A program made the position numbers and the translations under genes. This document shows positions 8,263 to 17,626 of a stretch of DNA of 64,000 nt, piece after piece. Below the pieces are notes generated by a model, which worked only from the letters and a program-made list of their open reading frames with translations, had not been told where the DNA came from and did not search any database. Source of the stretch: Mycobacterium sp. 852002-10029_SCH5224772 (lineage in GTDB: Bacteria; Actinomycetota; Actinomycetes; Mycobacteriales; Mycobacteriaceae). The stretch spans positions 62,001 to 126,000 of the forward strand of contig NZ_LZHT01000003.1 of the NCBI RefSeq assembly GCF_001667315.1, read 5' to 3'. Numbering within the stretch: the stretch's first letter is position 1; every line of letters begins with the position of its first letter.

Positions 8263-8913
8263 TCAGCAGCCGCACTCCTCGCCGCGCCAGGCGCGAACGC
8301 CCTGCCACCCGGCCACACCGGCAATGGCCAGCCCCACCGCGGGGTCGACCCACCAGGCGCTGGACCACAGCGCCGTCACCGCAAGGCCGATCAGCACCCC
8401 GGCGGCCTGGGCGCCGCACAGGTAGTTCTGGATTCCCTCGGCCGCGGTGGCCCCCGAACCCAGCCGCGCGCCCAGCCGGTGGTTGGCCCGGCCCAACACC
8501 GGCATCAGCAGCAAGGCCAGGGCGGTGAGCCCGATGCCGATCACCGACGTCTCGGCGCGGTGTTCACCGGCCAGGTCGTGCAGGGATTCGGCGGCGATAT
8601 AGGGGGCGGTCAGCCAGAACGACACCGCGACGCCGCGCTGGGCGAACCGCTCGGCGCTCGCCGAAAAGGTGCGCGCACCGCTGAACCGCCACACCACCAT
8701 CGCGCTGGCCAGCGCCTCCGACGCCCCACCCAGGGCCCACCCGGTCAACGCGACGGAGCCGACCGAGAGCCCCTGCCACAGTCCGACGACACCCTCGATG
8801 AGCACCACGGCCAGGCTGATCCACGCCAGCCGGCGCGCCCACCGCGCGCCGCGCTGCCAGCCGGCGTCGTGCGTGGCGGTGCATTCCCGCGCGCCGGCAA
8901 CCGAAGTGGTCAT
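8263..8913 (-). CDS. CDF-like integral membrane protein (Rv3271c-like)
   Basis: 216 aa with about five to six hydrophobic helices. The last part, ATAAEGIQNYLCG...WWVDPAVGLAIAGVAGW, looks like the final helices of cation diffusion facilitators, but the paired Asp/His zinc-site pattern is incomplete and the cytoplasmic domain is missing. It ends in EECGC, a possible thiol metal ligand. The gene ends 7 bp from the end of ctpC. Probably a metal- or small-molecule-related transporter; the substrate is unknown. Confidence 0.75.
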   Translation of the reverse strand: MTTSVAGARECTATHDAGWQRGARWARRLAWISLAVVLIEGVVGLWQGLSVGSVALTGWALGGASEALASAMVVWRFSGARTFSASAERFAQRGVAVSFWLTAPYIAAESLHDLAGEHRAETSVIGIGLTALALLLMPVLGRANHRLGARLGSGATAAEGIQNYLCGAQAAGVLIGLAVTALWSSAWWVDPAVGLAIAGVAGWQGVRAWRGEECGC

Positions 8914-8919
8914 TGGGCC

Positions 8920-8925
8920 AGGTTA
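8920..8925 (-). promoter_or_regulatory. Leaderless-type -10 box of the CDF-like gene
   Basis: TAACCT on the minus strand lies six bases before the ATG at 8913, with no ribosome-binding site between them. Confidence 0.45.
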
Positions 8926-9056
8926 GCGAGCGCGCGGCGGGGCCCGGAGCGCAACACCCGGCCGTGACCGATCCGTGTCGCGGCCCCGGGCCGCGGGTCG
9001 CCGCCTGGCGTTGGTAGTTATTGTGGCTAACCAGTAGACCCGAAGGGATTTCCTCG

Positions 9057-9971
9057 ATGGCGCGAACCGACGACGACACCTGGGACCTGGCGACCAGCGT
9101 GGGGGCGACCGCCACCATGGTGGCCGCGGGGCGCGCCCGGGCGACCCGGGACGGGCTGATCGACGACCGGTTCGCCGAGCCGCTGGTGCGCGCGGTCGGT
9201 GTCGACTTCATGACCCGGTGGGCCGCCGGTGACCTCGACGCCGCCGACGTCGACGAGCCCGGCGCCCCGTGGGGCATGCAGCGCATGACCGACATGCTGG
9301 CCGCCCGCACCCGCTACATCGACGCGTTCTTCGCCGAGGCGGGCGCCGCGAGCATCCAGCAGGTGGTGATCCTGGCCTCCGGTCTGGACGCACGCGCCTA
9401 TCGGCTGCCCTGGGCGGCCGGCACCACGGTGTTCGAGATCGACCAGCCGCAGGTCCTGGAATTCAAGGCCGCCACCGTCGCCGAACTCGGCGCGCGGCCG
9501 ACCACCGAGGTGCGCACCGTCGCGGTCGACCTGCGCCAGGACTGGCCGTCCGCGCTGCGGCGGGCCGGCTTCGACACCGGGCGCCCCGCCGCCTGGGCCG
9601 CCGAGGGGCTGGTCGGCTTCCTGCCGCCGGAGGCCCAGGATCGCTTGCTGGACAACATCACCGCGCTGTCCGCCGACGGCAGCCAGTTGGTGGTCGAGGT
9701 CTTCGCGAATACGGGTATCAACGGGGACGCGTTGAACGCGGCGAGCGAAAAGTGGCGGCGCAGCGGCCTCGACATCGCCCTGGGGGATCTCGGTTTCCCC
9801 GGCCCGCGCAATGACGTGGCGGCCTATCTGCAGCAGCGCGGCTGGCAGCCGGTGCGCACCCCGCTGAATCAGTTGCTGGCCAACACTGGGCTGCCGCTGC
9901 AGTCGTCCGACCCCGAGGCGCCCTTCGCCCAGAACTATTACTGCACCGCGGTGCTGAACACGGCGCGTTAA
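9057..9971 (+). CDS. SAM-dependent methyltransferase, TIGR00027 family
   Basis: 304 aa from ATG at 9057 (an upstream TTG at 9021 is less likely). The mycobacterial family signature is visible: [33 protein letters not shown], then the SAM-binding [17 protein letters not shown] and the acidic [12 protein letters not shown], and [18 protein letters not shown]. These proteins are predicted O-methyltransferases found in many paralogues in mycobacteria; substrates are mostly unknown. The gene stands 14 bp before the CoA-transferase gene and may be co-transcribed. I do not recall a copy at this place in M. tuberculosis, so it looks like a lineage-specific insertion. Confidence 0.85.
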   Translation: MARTDDDTWDLATSVGATATMVAAGRARATRDGLIDDRFAEPLVRAVGVDFMTRWAAGDLDAADVDEPGAPWGMQRMTDMLAARTRYIDAFFAEAGAASIQQVVILASGLDARAYRLPWAAGTTVFEIDQPQVLEFKAATVAELGARPTTEVRTVAVDLRQDWPSALRRAGFDTGRPAAWAAEGLVGFLPPEAQDRLLDNITALSADGSQLVVEVFANTGINGDALNAASEKWRRSGLDIALGDLGFPGPRNDVAAYLQQRGWQPVRTPLNQLLANTGLPLQSSDPEAPFAQNYYCTAVLNTAR

Positions 9972-9985
9972 AGGAAGACAATCAC

Positions 9986-11182
9986 ATGCCAAACAGCAAG
10001 CCCGCCAAGCCTCTTGACGGATTCCGGGTACTCGACTTCACCCAGAACATCGCCGGGCCGATGGCCGGACAGGTGCTGGCCGACCTGGGGGCCGAGGTCA
10101 TCAAGGTCGAGGCGCCCGTCGGCGAGGCGGCCCGCCACATCACCGCGGTCTTGCCCGGCCGCCCGCCGCTGGCCACGCTGTTCCTCCCCCACAACCGGGG
10201 CAAGAAGTCGGTGATGGCGGACCTGCGCAGCGACGAGGCCAAGCAGCAGATCATGCGTCTGGTCGATACGGCGGACGTTGTGCTGGAAGGGTTTCGGCCC
10301 GGGGTGATGGAACGCATGGGTCTGGGTCCCGACGAGCTGCAAGCCCGCAACCCCAAACTCATCTACGCGCGCCTGTCCGCCTACGGGGGCAACGGCCCGC
10401 AGGGCAGCCGGCCCGGTGTGGACCTGATGGTCGCCGCCGAATCGGGCATGACCACCGGGATGCCCACGCCCAGCGGCAAACCCCAGATCATTCCGTTCCA
10501 GCTGGTCGATGCCGCCAGCGGTCACGTGCTGGCCCAGGCGGTGCTGGCCGCCCTGCTCAACCGCGAGCGCCACGGGGTCGCCGACGTCGTGCGCGTCGCC
10601 ATGTACGACGTCGCGGTCAGCCTGCAGGCCAGCCAGCTGACGATCCATCTGAACAAGCCGAACGCGGATCCCAAACCTGCCGATTCTACGTCAAAGCCCA
10701 AGCGGCGCAAGGGCGTTGGGTTCGCGACCCAGCCGTCAGACGCATTCCGGGCGGCCGACGGGTACCTGGTGATCAGCGCGTACGTGCCCAAGCACTGGGA
10801 CAAGCTGTGCGAGATCATCGGCCGTCCCGACATGCGCGACGACGAGCGGTTCATCGACCAGCGCGCCCGGGCGCTTCACTATCCCGAGCTGACCGAGGAA
10901 CTCGAGAAGGCGCTGGCCGCCAAGACCGCCGACGAATGGGTCCAGTTGCTGCAGGAGGGCGGCCTGATGGCCTGCCACGCCTACACCTGGAAGCAGGTGG
11001 TCGGCACCGAGCTGTTCGCCGAGAACGACCTCGCCCTGCCGGTCGGCGAGGGTGAGGACGCGGTGACCGTCATCCGCACCCCGGCACGCTATTCGAGCTT
11101 CGACGCGGACGCCACCGACCCTCCCCCAGCCCTCGGCCAGCACACCGAGGAGTACCTAGGCGCGCCGCAGCCGGCTTCGTGA
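9986..11182 (+). CDS. Family III CoA-transferase (CaiB/BaiF type), Rv3272-like
   Basis: 398 aa with a good AAGGAAG ribosome site. Visible features are LDGFRVLDFTQNIAGPMAGQVLADLGAEVIKVE at the N-terminus, the substrate loop LFLPHNRGKKSV and RPGVDLMVAAESG, where the Asp fits the nucleophile that forms the acyl-aspartyl intermediate. Family III enzymes move CoA between carboxylic acids. The acyl substrate is not known; fatty-acid, carnitine-like or sterol-derived acids are all possible. The length matches M. tuberculosis Rv3272 (394 aa). It converges on pknD with a 3-bp gap. Confidence 0.85.
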   Translation: MPNSKPAKPLDGFRVLDFTQNIAGPMAGQVLADLGAEVIKVEAPVGEAARHITAVLPGRPPLATLFLPHNRGKKSVMADLRSDEAKQQIMRLVDTADVVLEGFRPGVMERMGLGPDELQARNPKLIYARLSAYGGNGPQGSRPGVDLMVAAESGMTTGMPTPSGKPQIIPFQLVDAASGHVLAQAVLAALLNRERHGVADVVRVAMYDVAVSLQASQLTIHLNKPNADPKPADSTSKPKRRKGVGFATQPSDAFRAADGYLVISAYVPKHWDKLCEIIGRPDMRDDERFIDQRARALHYPELTEELEKALAAKTADEWVQLLQEGGLMACHAYTWKQVVGTELFAENDLALPVGEGEDAVTVIRTPARYSSFDADATDPPPALGQHTEEYLGAPQPAS

Positions 11183-11185
11183 GCC

Positions 11186-13171
11186 TCACGGCGTCAGCTT
11201 GACCACCCGGTCGTTGCCGCGGTCGGCGACGTAGACGTTACGGTCCTTGTCGACCGCCACCGCCAAGGGCGTGTTGAGTCCGTTGAACGGCAGGACGGTC
11301 GGCGCGTTCGAGCCCGCCGGGAACTTCAGCACGTCGCTCTTGTCGTGTTCGGTGACGAAGACGGTGCCGCTGTTGTCCACCGCGATGCCCCACGGCACGG
11401 AGATATTTTGAAACGGCAACTCGGCCTGGGTGTTTGAATTGACGTCGAGCTTCACGATCCGGTTGTTGTCGGTGTCGGCGACGTACACGGTGCCCGCGGC
11501 GTCGACGGCGACGCCGTCGGGGTTCTTGAGTCCGGTGAACGGCAAGTCGGTCTGGGTCGTGGATCCCGCCGCCAGCTTCACCACCCTGCTGTTGCCGCGG
11601 TCGGCGACGTACACGCTGCCCTGGCTGTCGACCGCGACGCCCTCGGGATAGCTCAGACCGGTGAACGGCAGCACCTTCTGGTCGTTGGAGCCCGCGGCCA
11701 GGCTGACCACCCGGTTGTTGAAGTCGGCGACGTACACCGTGCCCGCCCCGTCGACGGCCAGACCCTGTGGCTGGTAGAGCCCGTGGAACGGCAGCACCGT
11801 CGTGGCGTTCGAACCGGCCGTCAGCTTCACCACCCGGCCGTACATGCCTTCGCTGGTGACGTAGACGTCGCCGGCGCTGTCCAGTGCCACCCCGCCCGGG
11901 GACAGGCGGAAGTCAATGCCGTTGAACGGCAACACACTTTGACCGGAAGCCTGCTCTGGCGGCCCCGAGGACCGCGTGGACAGGTAACCGGCGACGGCCA
12001 AGATGAAAGCGACGAGGGCGACGAGGGCGACGGCGCCGACGATGATCCACTGCTTTCGCTTGCTGTCGATCTGCACAGGGGGCCTCCTGAAGTCCGGCCC
12101 GGGCCCGTAGGCGTGGCCGAATGTCGTTGGTGCGGGGCGAATCAGCGACGGGTGCTCGCCGGAGCGCTCGGGCCAACCGGTGCCGCCCGCCCTCGGGGCC
12201 ACCGGACCCGCCATGGTCTCGGCGCCGGGCCATGACTGTGGCTCGCGCTCCGGTCGCTGACCGGATGCCTCCGCGCGCTGGGCCGCGTTTTCCCCTTCGC
12301 GCAGGATCGTGGTGGCCTTCTGCTGCTCGGATGTGGTCAGCGCGTCATGGGCGGCGGCGGCGAATTCGCCGGCGGTGCGATAGCGCTCCTCGGGATGCTT
12401 GGCCATGCCCTTGGCGATGACCTGATCCAGGGCGGGCGGAAACGCGCCGGGACGCAATTGGCTGGGCGGCGGGGCCGTCTTCGTCAGGTGCGCGGCGACC
12501 AGCCGTTCGATCGTGTCGGCCCGGTATGGCGGCGAGCCGGTCAAGCACTCACTTAACACGCAGGCGAGCGAATAGATGTCGACGCTGTGGGTGACCGTAT
12601 CCTCGGTGAATCGTTCCGGGGCCATGTAGTAATACGTCCCGATCGCGGTCCCGACCTGGGTCAGCCCCGGATCTGTCGCGGCCCGCGCGATGCCGAAATC
12701 TGCCAGGTAGGCGAAGTCGCTGCCGGTGATCAGGATGTTTCCCGGTGTGACGTCGCGGTGCGTCACCCCGGCGGCGTGTGCCGCGTCCAGCGCGGCGGCG
12801 ACCTGGCGGATGATGGCGATCGCCCGCGGTGCGGCCAGCGGTCCGTCCCGATGCAACAGCGTGCCCAGGTCGACGCCGTCCACGAGGCGCATCTCCACAT
12901 AGAAGCGCCCTTCGATCTCGCCGTAGTCGTGGATCGGCACCACATGCGGTTCGGTCAGCCGCCCCGCGATGTCGGCCTCCCGCTGCAGGCGGGCGCGGAA
13001 CTCCGGGTTGCTGGAGAACTGCTGCGAGATCAGCTTCAGGGCCACCATGCGGCGCTTGCGCGTGTCCTCGGCCTCATAGACCTCACCCATGCCGCCCTGG
13101 CGCAGAAGTCGCACCAGCCGATAGGGGCCGAACCTGGACCCGACTCGCGCGGCCGGCCCGCTATCGCTCAC
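11186..13171 (-). CDS. pknD: Ser/Thr protein kinase PknD with NHL beta-propeller sensor
   Basis: 661 aa from GTG, with a strong AAGGAGG site. Cytoplasmic kinase domain about residues 15-275: glycine loop LLRQGGMGEVYEAE, Lys46, catalytic Asp140 in HRDVTPGN, DFG at 158-160, APE at 184-186. A Pro/Gly-rich linker, one membrane helix (IIVGAVALVALVAFILAVAGYL, about 375-395) and an extracytoplasmic six-bladed NHL propeller (about 410-661; repeated GVAVDSAGTVYVAD and VLPFTGL) follow. The M. tuberculosis orthologue Rv0931c is also next to pst genes and is tied to phosphate and osmotic sensing. The usual catalytic-loop Lys (HRDVKPEN) is Thr142 here. Confidence 0.93.
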   Translation of the reverse strand: MSDSGPAARVGSRFGPYRLVRLLRQGGMGEVYEAEDTRKRRMVALKLISQQFSSNPEFRARLQREADIAGRLTEPHVVPIHDYGEIEGRFYVEMRLVDGVDLGTLLHRDGPLAAPRAIAIIRQVAAALDAAHAAGVTHRDVTPGNILITGSDFAYLADFGIARAATDPGLTQVGTAIGTYYYMAPERFTEDTVTHSVDIYSLACVLSECLTGSPPYRADTIERLVAAHLTKTAPPPSQLRPGAFPPALDQVIAKGMAKHPEERYRTAGEFAAAAHDALTTSEQQKATTILREGENAAQRAEASGQRPEREPQSWPGAETMAGPVAPRAGGTGWPERSGEHPSLIRPAPTTFGHAYGPGPDFRRPPVQIDSKRKQWIIVGAVALVALVAFILAVAGYLSTRSSGPPEQASGQSVLPFNGIDFRLSPGGVALDSAGDVYVTSEGMYGRVVKLTAGSNATTVLPFHGLYQPQGLAVDGAGTVYVADFNNRVVSLAAGSNDQKVLPFTGLSYPEGVAVDSQGSVYVADRGNSRVVKLAAGSTTQTDLPFTGLKNPDGVAVDAAGTVYVADTDNNRIVKLDVNSNTQAELPFQNISVPWGIAVDNSGTVFVTEHDKSDVLKFPAGSNAPTVLPFNGLNTPLAVAVDKDRNVYVADRGNDRVVKLTP

Positions 13172-13203
13172 CGTCGAGCCTCCTTCGCTTGTCCTTCACG
13201 TCG

Positions 13204-14310
13204 TCAGGAAATCGCATTGACCGCGCTCGACAGCTTCGCTGTGAACGAGCTGGGCAGCGGGATGGAACCGTACTGCTCCAGACCGTCCTGGCCGGGCCCG
13301 ATCGCGGCCTGCATGAACGCCTTCACGGCCGTGCCCGTCGCCGCGTCCGGGTACTTCGAGCAGACGATTTCATAGGTCGCCAGCACAATCGGATACGCGC
13401 CCGACTGTGTCGGCTTATAGAACGACGAGGTGTCCAGCACCAGGTCGTTGCCCTGCCCCTTGAAGGTCGCCCCGGCAATCGTCTTCTCGACGGAGTCCTT
13501 GGTGATCGGCACCGCGTCCGGACCCGCCGACGTGATGATCGAAGCCATGCTCAGCTGCTTGCCCACCGCGAACGACCACTCGTTGTAGGTGATCGACCCC
13601 TCGGTGTTCTGCAGCAGCGCGGACGTGCCGTTGTTCCCGCTCGCGCCCTGCCCGACGCCGCCGTTGAACGTCTCGCTGCCGCCCTTGCCCCAGGCGCCGT
13701 CCGACGCGCCGTCGAGGTACTTCTGGAAATTGGCCGTGGTGCCGGATTTGTCACTGCGGAAGATGACCGTGATGGGCGTCGACGGCAGGCTGAGGCCCGA
13801 GTTGACGGCCTTGAGCGCCGGATCGTCCCACTTGGTGATGGTGCCGTTGAAGATCTTCGCGACGGTGGGCCCGTCCAGTTTCAGCCCGCTGACCCCGCTG
13901 AGGTGGTAGGTGACCGCGATCGGCCCGAACACCGTGGGCAGATCCCAGGCCGGCGAACCGCATCGCTGCGCCGCCCGGTCGTTCTGGCCGGTGGACGGGT
14001 CCAGGGGGACATCGGAACCCGCGAGATCGGTTTGGTTGTTGAGGAACTCGGTCACGCCGGCGCCGGACCCATTCGCGTTGTAGTCCAGCGTGTAACCCGG
14101 GCAGGCCCGCACGTAGGCATAGACGAACTGCTCGATGGCGTTTTGCTGCGCGGTCGAGCCGCTGTCTTTCAACACTTTCTTGCCGCCGCAGTCCACCGAC
14201 GCCGACTTGGCGCTCGATCCCGACGACGAGTTGTTGTCGCCGCATCCCGCGAGCGCGAGGGCGGCGGTGGCTACCAGGCTCAGTGCGACGCCAGATCGAG
14301 CGAACCTCAC
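13204..14310 (-). CDS. pstS2: Phosphate-binding lipoprotein, PstS2/PstS3 type
   Basis: 368 aa from GTG at 14310, fixed by AAGGAG four bases upstream; a longer open frame to 14748 runs antisense into pstB and is rejected. Signal peptide with lipobox LALAGC. The mature protein shows the PstS pattern: [38 protein letters not shown] and [15 protein letters not shown]. It captures phosphate outside the membrane for the PstCAB importer. It lies 32 bp upstream of pknD in the same direction, the same pairing as Rv0932c-Rv0931c in M. tuberculosis. PstS2 versus PstS3 cannot be decided from sequence alone; the symbol follows position. Confidence 0.88.
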   Translation of the reverse strand: MRFARSGVALSLVATAALALAGCGDNNSSSGSSAKSASVDCGGKKVLKDSGSTAQQNAIEQFVYAYVRACPGYTLDYNANGSGAGVTEFLNNQTDLAGSDVPLDPSTGQNDRAAQRCGSPAWDLPTVFGPIAVTYHLSGVSGLKLDGPTVAKIFNGTITKWDDPALKAVNSGLSLPSTPITVIFRSDKSGTTANFQKYLDGASDGAWGKGGSETFNGGVGQGASGNNGTSALLQNTEGSITYNEWSFAVGKQLSMASIITSAGPDAVPITKDSVEKTIAGATFKGQGNDLVLDTSSFYKPTQSGAYPIVLATYEIVCSKYPDAATGTAVKAFMQAAIGPGQDGLEQYGSIPLPSSFTAKLSSAVNAIS

Positions 14311-14362
14311 AAAACTCCTTCGATCGTCAACAAAAGTTAACCAATCGCGAATATACAAACCC

Positions 14363-14396
14363 TTGACAAAGAATAAGAGGTGAATGGCCGGTGACG
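14363..14396. promoter_or_regulatory. Candidate PHO/RegX3-type box in the pstS2-pstB divergent promoter
   Basis: The 121-bp gap between divergent pstS2 and pstB holds TTGACA at 14363 and two direct repeats, GGTGAAT at 14379 and GGTGACG at 14390, exactly 11 bp apart. On the minus strand they read as TCACC units in 11-bp phase, like actinobacterial PHO boxes (GTTCACC repeats) bound by PhoP/RegX3-type regulators. Confidence 0.5.
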
Positions 14397-14431
14397 ACCC
14401 GCCGGGCGCAAACACGTAGCATCGGTTGTCA

Positions 14432-15292
14432 ATGCGTCGCGAACAACAGTTACCGGCCGCAGATGCGGCTCCTGTCGCCGATGATGGTGGCCAGCTCATG
14501 CGGGCGGTCGACCTGACCCTGGGGTTCGGTCCCAAAACGGTCCTCGAGCGGGTCAGCCTCGACTTCCCCGCCCGCTCCGTCACCACCCTGCTGGGTCCGA
14601 CCGGCTCGGGGAAGACCACCTTCCTGCGCACCCTGAACCGGATGAACGACAAGGTCTCCGGATTCCGGCACAGCGGTGATGTTTTGTTGGGCGGGCGCAC
14701 CATCTTCTCCGACCGCGACCTGATGGAGTTTCGCCGCAGCGTGGGCATGCTGTTTCAGCGTCCCAACCCCTTCCCGATGTCGATCATGGACAACGTGGTG
14801 GCCGGCGTGCGCGCGCACAAGATAGCGCCGCGCAAGCAATTCAAAAATGTCGCCGAGGCCCGGCTCACCGAGGTCGGCCTCTGGGACGCAGTCAAGGATC
14901 GGCTCGGTGATTCCCCGTTCCGGCTCTCCGGGGGCCAGCAGCAGTTGTTGTGCCTGGCCCGCGCGCTCGCGGTGAACCCGGACGTGCTGTTGCTCGACGA
15001 GCCGACGTCGTCGCTGGACCCCACCACGACCGAAAAGATCGAGGGGCTCATCCGGTCCCTCGCCGACCGGCTGACCGTGATCATGGTGACCCACGATCTC
15101 GCGCAGGCCGCCCGCACCGGCGACCGGACCGCCTTCTTTTTCGAGGGCAGGCTGGTCGAGGAGGGGCCGACCAAGCAGTTGTTCCTGTCGCCGAAGCATG
15201 AGGAGACCGTCCGCTACTTCGCGCCGTTCCGGCCGGCACAGGGCTCGGATCAGGGCTCCTCGCACACGGCCGAGGTCGCGGAAAGCCAATAG
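14432..15292 (+). CDS. pstB: Phosphate ABC transporter ATP-binding protein
   Basis: 286 aa from ATG at 14432 (TTG at 14426 is an alternative). Walker [10 protein letters not shown]-loop [12 protein letters not shown], signature [16 protein letters not shown], Walker [13 protein letters not shown] and the H-loop VTHDL are all present. It powers phosphate import with PstC1/PstA2 encoded downstream. The signature differs from the usual PstB SGGEQQR (here SGGQQQL), as I recall also in M. tuberculosis Rv0933. First gene of the plus-strand pst operon. Confidence 0.93.
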   Translation: MRREQQLPAADAAPVADDGGQLMRAVDLTLGFGPKTVLERVSLDFPARSVTTLLGPTGSGKTTFLRTLNRMNDKVSGFRHSGDVLLGGRTIFSDRDLMEFRRSVGMLFQRPNPFPMSIMDNVVAGVRAHKIAPRKQFKNVAEARLTEVGLWDAVKDRLGDSPFRLSGGQQQLLCLARALAVNPDVLLLDEPTSSLDPTTTEKIEGLIRSLADRLTVIMVTHDLAQAARTGDRTAFFFEGRLVEEGPTKQLFLSPKHEETVRYFAPFRPAQGSDQGSSHTAEVAESQ

Positions 15293-15329
15293 CGGGAAAG
15301 GGTCTCGCCGGGGAAGAGGAAGCGAGGAC

Positions 15330-16451
15330 GTGAAGAGTCGTCTGGGTACGCTGCTGGGGCTGGTGGCCATTGCGCCGCCGGCCCTGGGGATCACCGCCTG
15401 CGGTTCGCATGCCGAGACCGCCAGGGGCGGTGCGCCGCGCGCCGGCAGCGTCGCCACCGCGCCGGCGACGTCCAGGGTGGAGCTCTCCGAGACCGGCAGC
15501 ACGCTGCTCTACCCGCTGTTCAGCGAGTGGGGCGCCGCCTATCGCGCGAAGTACCCGAACGTCACGATCACCACCCAGGGCAGCGGCTCGGGCGCCGGGA
15601 TCTCCCAGGTCGCGGCCGGGGCGGTCATCATCGGCGCCTCCGACGCCTACCTGTCCGCGGGCGACATGGCCGCGCACCAGGGGCTGATGAACATCGCGCT
15701 GGCTATTTCGGCGCAACAGGTCAACTACAACCTGCCCGGTGTCCATCAGCACCTCAAGCTCAACGGCAAGGTGCTGGCCGCGATGTACCAGGGCGCGATC
15801 AAAACCTGGAACGACCCGCAGATCGCCGGCATCAACCCCGGCCTGCAACTGCCCGACACCCCGGTGGTCCCGCTGCACCGTTCCGACGGGTCCGGCAGCA
15901 CGTTTCAGTTCACCCAGTACCTGTCCAAGCAGGACCCCGACGGCTGGGGCCGCTCGCCCGGTTTCGGCACCACGGTGGCCTTCCCGGCGGTGGCCGACGC
16001 GCTGGGCGAGAACGGCGACGGCGCCATGGTGACCGGCTGCGCCGCGAACCCCGGCTGCGTGGCCTACACCAGCATCGGCTCGCTCGACGAGGCCGACCAG
16101 CACGGGCTCGGCATGGCCAAGCTGGGCAACGCCTCCGGCAAATACCTGCTGCCCAAGGCCAAGAGCATTGCGGCCGCGGTCGCCGCCGTCGCCTCGAAAA
16201 CCCCGGCGAACCAGGCGATCTCATTGATCAACGGCCCGGCCCCCGACGGGTACCCGATCATCAATTACGAATACGCGATCGTCAACGAGAACCAGCGCGA
16301 CGGTGCGACGGCCCAGTCGCTGCAGGCGTTCCTGCACTGGGCGATCACCGAGGGCAACGGCCCGTCGTTCCTGGACAAGGTTCACTTCCAGCCGCTGCCG
16401 GACCCGGTGGTGGAGTTGTCCGACGCCCAGATCGCCAAGATCAGCGGATGA
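15330..16451 (+). CDS. pstS1: PstS1-type phosphate-binding lipoprotein, first copy
   Basis: 373 aa from GTG at 15330, 37 bp after pstB. Signal peptide with lipobox ITAC (GITACGS). The PstS1 pattern is clear: [53 protein letters not shown] and [11 protein letters not shown], with the phosphate-contacting Asp in GASDAY kept. Length equals M. tuberculosis PstS1 (374 aa). It is clearly a tandem duplicate of the next gene; it differs at SGST versus SGDT in the ligand loop and is the more diverged copy. Confidence 0.9.
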   Translation: MKSRLGTLLGLVAIAPPALGITACGSHAETARGGAPRAGSVATAPATSRVELSETGSTLLYPLFSEWGAAYRAKYPNVTITTQGSGSGAGISQVAAGAVIIGASDAYLSAGDMAAHQGLMNIALAISAQQVNYNLPGVHQHLKLNGKVLAAMYQGAIKTWNDPQIAGINPGLQLPDTPVVPLHRSDGSGSTFQFTQYLSKQDPDGWGRSPGFGTTVAFPAVADALGENGDGAMVTGCAANPGCVAYTSIGSLDEADQHGLGMAKLGNASGKYLLPKAKSIAAAVAAVASKTPANQAISLINGPAPDGYPIINYEYAIVNENQRDGATAQSLQAFLHWAITEGNGPSFLDKVHFQPLPDPVVELSDAQIAKISG

Positions 16452-16491
16452 GCACGGTAACGCAAGGCGCACAAAGGAAAAGGAGAAGAAC

Positions 16492-17619
16492 GTGAAAGTT
16501 CGTTTGAGTAAGTTGCTGGCGATGGCCGCGACAGCACCATTGGTGTTGGCCGCGGCGGCGTGCGGTTCGAACTCGCAGAACGGTTCGCCGACTCAGGGTG
16601 GCGGCGGCGGCCCGGTGGCGACGACGTGGGCGTCATCGCCGGTGACGTTGTCGGAGACCGGCAGCACGCTGCTGTACCCGCTGTTCAACCTGTGGGGCCC
16701 GGCCTATCACGACAAGTATTCGAACGTCACGATCACCACCCAGGGCACCGGCTCGGGGACCGGGATCTCCCAGGCGGCGGCCGGGGCGGTCGAGATCGGC
16801 GCCTCCGACGCCTACCTGTCCGAGGGCGACATGGCCGCGCACAAGGGGCTGATGAACATCGCGCTGGCCATTTCGGCGCAGCAGGTCAACTACAACCTGC
16901 CCGGTGTCACCGAACACATCAAGCTGAACGGCAAGGTGCTGGCCGGCATGTACAACGGCACCGTCAAAACCTGGAACGACCCGCAGGTCGCCGGGCTGAA
17001 CCCCGGCGTGAACCTGCCGGCCACGCCGGTGGTTCCGCTGCACCGCTCCGACGGTTCCGGTGACACCTTCCTGTTCACCCAGTACCTGTCCAAGCAGGAC
17101 CCCGACGGCTGGGGCAAATCGCCCGGTTTCGGCACCACGGTCGCCTTCCCCACGGTGCCCGGCGCGCTGGGCGAGAACGGCAACGGCGGCATGGTGACCG
17201 GCTGCGCGGACACCCCGGGCTGCGTGGCCTACATCGGCATCAGCTTCCTCGACCAGGCCCAGGGCAAGGGGCTCGGCGAGGCGCAGCTCGCCAACGCCTC
17301 GGACAAGTACCTGCTGCCCGACGCCAAAAGCATCCAGGCCGCGGCCGCCGGCTTCGCCTCGAAAACCCCGGCGAACCAGGCGATCTCGCTGATCAACGGT
17401 CCTGCCGCCGACGCGTACCCGATCGTCAACTACGAGTACGCGATCGTCAACAGCGGCCAGAAGGATGGCGCCACCGCCCAGACGCTGCAGGCCTTCCTGC
17501 ACTGGGCGATCACCGACGGCAACAACGCCTCGTTCCTGGACAAGGTTCACTTCCAGCCGCTGCCGACCGAGGTGGCGAAGTTATCGGACGCCCAGATCGC
17601 GAAGATCAGCGGCCAGTAG
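16492..17619 (+). CDS. pstS1: PstS1-type phosphate-binding lipoprotein, second copy
   Basis: 375 aa from GTG at 16492 with an AAAAGGAG ribosome site. Signal peptide with lipobox AAAC (AAAACGS) followed by a Gly-rich spacer. Same motifs as the first copy, including [31 protein letters not shown] and [19 protein letters not shown] (two conserved Cys). By eye it is closer than the first copy to M. tuberculosis PstS1 (Rv0934), the immunodominant 38-kDa antigen. Followed 7 bp later by pstC1. Confidence 0.92.
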   Translation: MKVRLSKLLAMAATAPLVLAAAACGSNSQNGSPTQGGGGGPVATTWASSPVTLSETGSTLLYPLFNLWGPAYHDKYSNVTITTQGTGSGTGISQAAAGAVEIGASDAYLSEGDMAAHKGLMNIALAISAQQVNYNLPGVTEHIKLNGKVLAGMYNGTVKTWNDPQVAGLNPGVNLPATPVVPLHRSDGSGDTFLFTQYLSKQDPDGWGKSPGFGTTVAFPTVPGALGENGNGGMVTGCADTPGCVAYIGISFLDQAQGKGLGEAQLANASDKYLLPDAKSIQAAAAGFASKTPANQAISLINGPAADAYPIVNYEYAIVNSGQKDGATAQTLQAFLHWAITDGNNASFLDKVHFQPLPTEVAKLSDAQIAKISGQ

Positions 17620-17626
17620 GGGTTTG

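Noticed and set aside
14311..14748. N-terminal extension of the PstS2-type lipoprotein (514 residues in all)
   Set aside because: It would run antisense through pstB and bury the signal peptide; the GTG at 14310 has its own AAGGAG and lipobox.
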